Assembly (NCBI GenBank): GCA_009705165.1
Contig: WLCU01000042.1
Span: forward strand, 1-7,882
Source of the DNA: Actinomycetota bacterium
GTDB lineage: Bacteria > Actinomycetota > Actinomycetes > Nanopelagicales > Nanopelagicaceae
Length of the DNA stretch: 7,882 bases
Reading direction: 5' to 3'
Shown here: positions 6,530-7,882 of the stretch, piece after piece
Position numbering within the stretch: position 1 is the stretch's first letter
Layout of the letters: each line of letters opens with the position of its first letter
Made by a program: the position numbers and the translations under genes
The notes under the pieces: generated by a model
Seen by the model: only the letters and a program-made list of their open reading frames with translations
Told to the model about the DNA's origin: nothing
Database searches by the model: none

Positions 6530-6536
6530 GACCTGA

Positions 6537-7175
6537 ATGAACCTCTTTGACGCGCACTCAATTGTGTCTGACCTTGGACTCATTGGGGTCTTGGCGATTA
6601 TCTTTGCTGAAACAGGATTACTTGTCGGTTTAGCTTTTCCTGGTGACTCTTTACTCTTTCTGGCAGGGGTCGCAGCATCTGGTTCAGGGGCTGCAGTTTT
6701 AGGAGATGCTCACCTATCAACAAGTGCGCTTTTTGTTGGTGCTCCAATTGCGGCAATTGCTGGCGCACAGGTTGGTCACTGGTTTGGCCACAGATATGGC
6801 CGCAAGTTATTTGATCGCCCCGATGGTCGAGTGTTTAATCGCCAAAAAGTAGTTGCGACTGAAAAATGGTTGCGCAAATATGGAACCGGCAAAGCAATTG
6901 TCTTGGCCCGCTTCGTTCCATTTATCCGGACTCTGTTAAATCCAATGTGTGGAGTTGTTGGAATTTCGGCTAAGAAATTTTTCATTTGGAACGTTGTCGG
7001 TGGATTGATTTGGACTGAATTAGTAATTGGTCTTGGTTTTATTCTGGGCGAAAAACTTGAAGGTTCAGTTGATAAGTATTTATTGCCAGCAGTCGGTTTA
7101 ATTATTCTGGCTTCACTTACTCCAGTGATAATCGAATTATTCCGCGAGTGGCAAACTCGCAAACACCACAAATAA
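6537..7175 (+). CDS. DedA-family (SNARE-associated/VTT domain) membrane protein
   Basis: Polytopic inner-membrane protein of the DedA superfamily (212 aa, usual length). Family members are implicated in phospholipid (undecaprenyl phosphate or phosphatidylethanolamine) flipping and membrane homeostasis. Signatures: Glu25 and Pro35-Gly36-Asp37 in the first re-entrant region (AETGLLVGLAFPGDSLLFLAG, residues 24-44, matching the family E-x-GLP-x-PGE/D pattern), and ARFVPFIRTLLNPMCGVVGIS at 124-144 with the conserved Arg125, Pro128, Arg131 and Gly139. Hydrophobic segments lie at about 13-46, 65-80, 147-170 and 183-203; the C-terminal tail is basic. The exact lipid substrate cannot be read from sequence. 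The start follows a TAnnnT element without a Shine-Dalgarno. It is transcribed away from the importer operon and converges on pyrE with 16 bases between stops. Confidence 0.93.
   Translation: MNLFDAHSIVSDLGLIGVLAIIFAETGLLVGLAFPGDSLLFLAGVAASGSGAAVLGDAHLSTSALFVGAPIAAIAGAQVGHWFGHRYGRKLFDRPDGRVFNRQKVVATEKWLRKYGTGKAIVLARFVPFIRTLLNPMCGVVGISAKKFFIWNVVGGLIWTELVIGLGFILGEKLEGSVDKYLLPAVGLIILASLTPVIIELFREWQTRKHHK
7144..7160. repeat. Short hairpin in the dedA 3' end
   Basis: GCGAGT (7144-7149) and ACTCGC (7155-7160) form a 6-bp inverted repeat with a 5-base loop inside the last codons of the dedA-family gene. No T-tract follows on either strand. It is the only hairpin seen near this convergent junction, so a weak bidirectional terminator is possible, but codon constraint alone could explain it. 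Confidence 0.25.
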
Positions 7176-7191
7176 AATTAAAGGTTGGTTT

Positions 7192-7725
7192 TTAAAGTCC
7201 GAGATCGGCTAATTGAAATGCCGCGCGGTATTCATAACCAGCTTCTTTAATCTTTGGTTCTGCGCCACGTTCAACAATCACCGCAACACCAACAACGATT
7301 GCACCAGCTTCAACTAAAGCTTCGACTGCTGTTAAAACCGAACCACCTGTTGTAGAAGTATCTTCCACTGCCAACACGCGCTTGCCTTTTACATCAGGAC
7401 CTTCGATGCGGCGTTGCAGCCCATGTGCTTTTTCGGCTTTACGAACCACAAAGGAATCAATCTTTTTTCCTTGTGCTGCAGCAACATGCATCATGGCAGT
7501 TGCAACTGGATCTGCGCCAAGAGTTAACCCACCCACTGCGTCGTAATCTAAATCTTTAGTTAGATCCAGCATTACTTGACCAACCAATGGGGCAGCTTCG
7601 TGATCAAGAGTTACGCGGCGTAAATCTACGTAGTAGTCGGCTTCTTTACCCGAAGACAAAATAACTTTTCCGTGGACAACAGCCTTATTAATAATCTGAT
7701 TCTTTAGGGCATCGCGTGAACTCAT
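7192..7725 (-). CDS. pyrE: Orotate phosphoribosyltransferase
   Basis: Cytoplasmic enzyme of de novo pyrimidine synthesis: orotate + PRPP gives orotidine 5'-phosphate + PPi. From the chosen ATG the protein is 177 aa, the usual size. Motifs: VVHGKVILSSGKEADYYVDLRR at 16-37 (orotate/PRPP loop with Lys27 and Tyr31-Tyr32), RKAEKAHG at 95-102 (flexible catalytic loop), and the PRPP-binding motif VLAVEDTSTTGGS at 118-130. The frame continues upstream to an ATG at 7800, but those 25 extra residues (MKLESLRKFTPQQSKTSASP...) do not resemble PyrE, whereas MSSRDAL at 7725 matches known actinobacterial N termini. TAGGCT lies 7 bases before this ATG and no Shine-Dalgarno is present, pointing to a leaderless start. 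It converges on the dedA-family gene. Confidence 0.95.
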   Translation of the reverse strand: MSSRDALKNQIINKAVVHGKVILSSGKEADYYVDLRRVTLDHEAAPLVGQVMLDLTKDLDYDAVGGLTLGADPVATAMMHVAAAQGKKIDSFVVRKAEKAHGLQRRIEGPDVKGKRVLAVEDTSTTGGSVLTAVEALVEAGAIVVGVAVIVERGAEPKIKEAGYEYRAAFQLADLGL

Positions 7726-7732
7726 GCGCGCG

Positions 7733-7738
7733 AGCCTA
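7733..7738 (-). promoter_or_regulatory. Candidate -10 hexamer for leaderless pyrE (TAGGCT)
   Basis: TAGGCT on the minus strand ends 7 bases (GC-only spacer) before the ATG at 7725, the same geometry as at the dedA-family gene. No clear -35 is seen. The TAG of this hexamer is also the in-frame stop of the open frame entering from the right edge. Confidence 0.45.
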
Positions 7739-7882
7739 CTCGGTGAGGCGCTGGTCTTTGATTGTTGTGGCGTGAATTTCCTTAAACTTTCGAGTTTCAT
7801 GTGGGTTCACTGGTTTCGACACTATTGTTTTAACAATCACCGTAGATTCACCTTGTGAATGTAAAACGTCTTGAAACCTCAC
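7736..7882 (-). CDS. Possible 3' end of an unidentified gene, cut by the right edge
   Basis: An open frame enters from the right edge and runs 48 codons to TAG at 7736-7738, ten bases before the pyrE ATG. The product ends ...STVIVKTIVSKPVNPHETRKFKEIHATTIKDQRLTE, a charged, soluble-looking tail that I do not recognise. Tight spacing to pyrE on the same strand is what an upstream operon gene would show. Against it, 48 open codons can occur by chance, a second frame is also open over part of the region, and two short perfect inverted repeats lie inside (7824-7837 and 7846-7860), which would fit intergenic DNA too. Confidence 0.4.
   Translation of the reverse strand: MRFQDVLHSQGESTVIVKTIVSKPVNPHETRKFKEIHATTIKDQRLTE
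7824..7860. repeat. Two adjacent short inverted repeats near the right edge
   Basis: ATTGTT-TT-AACAAT (7824-7837) and ATTCAC-CTT-GTGAAT (7846-7860) are both perfect 6-bp inverted repeats, 8 bases apart. They could be operator half-sites or small hairpins upstream of pyrE, or chance symmetry within the tail of an upstream gene. Confidence 0.3.

Noticed and set aside
6346..6561. 71-codon minus-strand frame spanning the importer-dedA gap
   Set aside because: It overlaps the binding-protein start, both promoter regions and the dedA-family start, has no ribosome site and a composition without recognisable motifs.
7726..7800. N-terminal extension of PyrE to the ATG at 7800
   Set aside because: The 25 residues do not resemble PyrE N termini, and the leaderless-type -10 lies within this stretch; MSSRDAL at 7725 is the better start.
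7812..7820. GGTTTCGAC, resembling the conserved 5' part of tmRNA
   Set aside because: Only this 9-base match is present; the following bases do not resemble a tmRNA and no tRNA-like 3' domain could be seen within the window.

Overview
The window looks like a stretch of chromosome from a small-genome, moderate-to-low GC actinobacterium. The likeliest source is a planktonic freshwater lineage of the Nanopelagicales (acI) type. This is inference: the orotate phosphoribosyltransferase and pyrophosphatase have actinobacterial-style motifs (VLAVEDTSTTGGS; the DNAQGIAEMSG block), while base composition is far below that of most actinobacteria. Intergenic gaps are short and there are no mobile elements, CRISPR arrays, tRNAs or rRNAs.

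Layout from left to right. (1) 1-1526, minus: the first 508 codons of a membrane-bound proton-pumping pyrophosphatase (hppA), cut by the left edge. (2) 1668-3041, plus: a complete GH1 beta-glucosidase, divergent from hppA. (3) 3034-6349, minus: a sugar ABC importer in the order binding protein (aglE-like, 5042-6349), permease (aglF-like, 3945-4931), permease (aglG-like, 3034-3945). A strong G+C-rich hairpin lies between the binding-protein gene and the permeases. The beta-glucosidase and the last permease converge and overlap by 8 bases. (4) 6537-7175, plus: a DedA-family membrane protein. (5) 7192-7725, minus: pyrE, 16 bases from the dedA stop. (6) 7736-7882, minus: the possible 3' end of another gene running off the right edge.

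How the genes fit together: the importer would bring in a di- or oligosaccharide and the beta-glucosidase would hydrolyse beta-glucosides in the cytoplasm. The permeases nevertheless resemble the alpha-glucoside (Agl) subfamily, so the substrate is open. No ATPase and no regulator gene lie in the cluster, so the ATPase is presumably a shared one encoded elsewhere. HppA and PyrE connect loosely through pyrophosphate: PyrE releases PPi and HppA uses it to pump protons, but nothing shows co-regulation.

The most interesting pattern is in expression signals. Three genes without a Shine-Dalgarno sequence (the beta-glucosidase, dedA and pyrE) each have a TAnnnT hexamer ending 6-7 bases before the ATG, as expected of leaderless mRNAs. 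The four genes with good Shine-Dalgarno sequences lack it. The hairpin inside the importer operon also has its long T-tract on the strand opposite to the operon. I found no convincing undescribed multi-gene system here; the content is ordinary metabolism with some unusual regulatory geometry.
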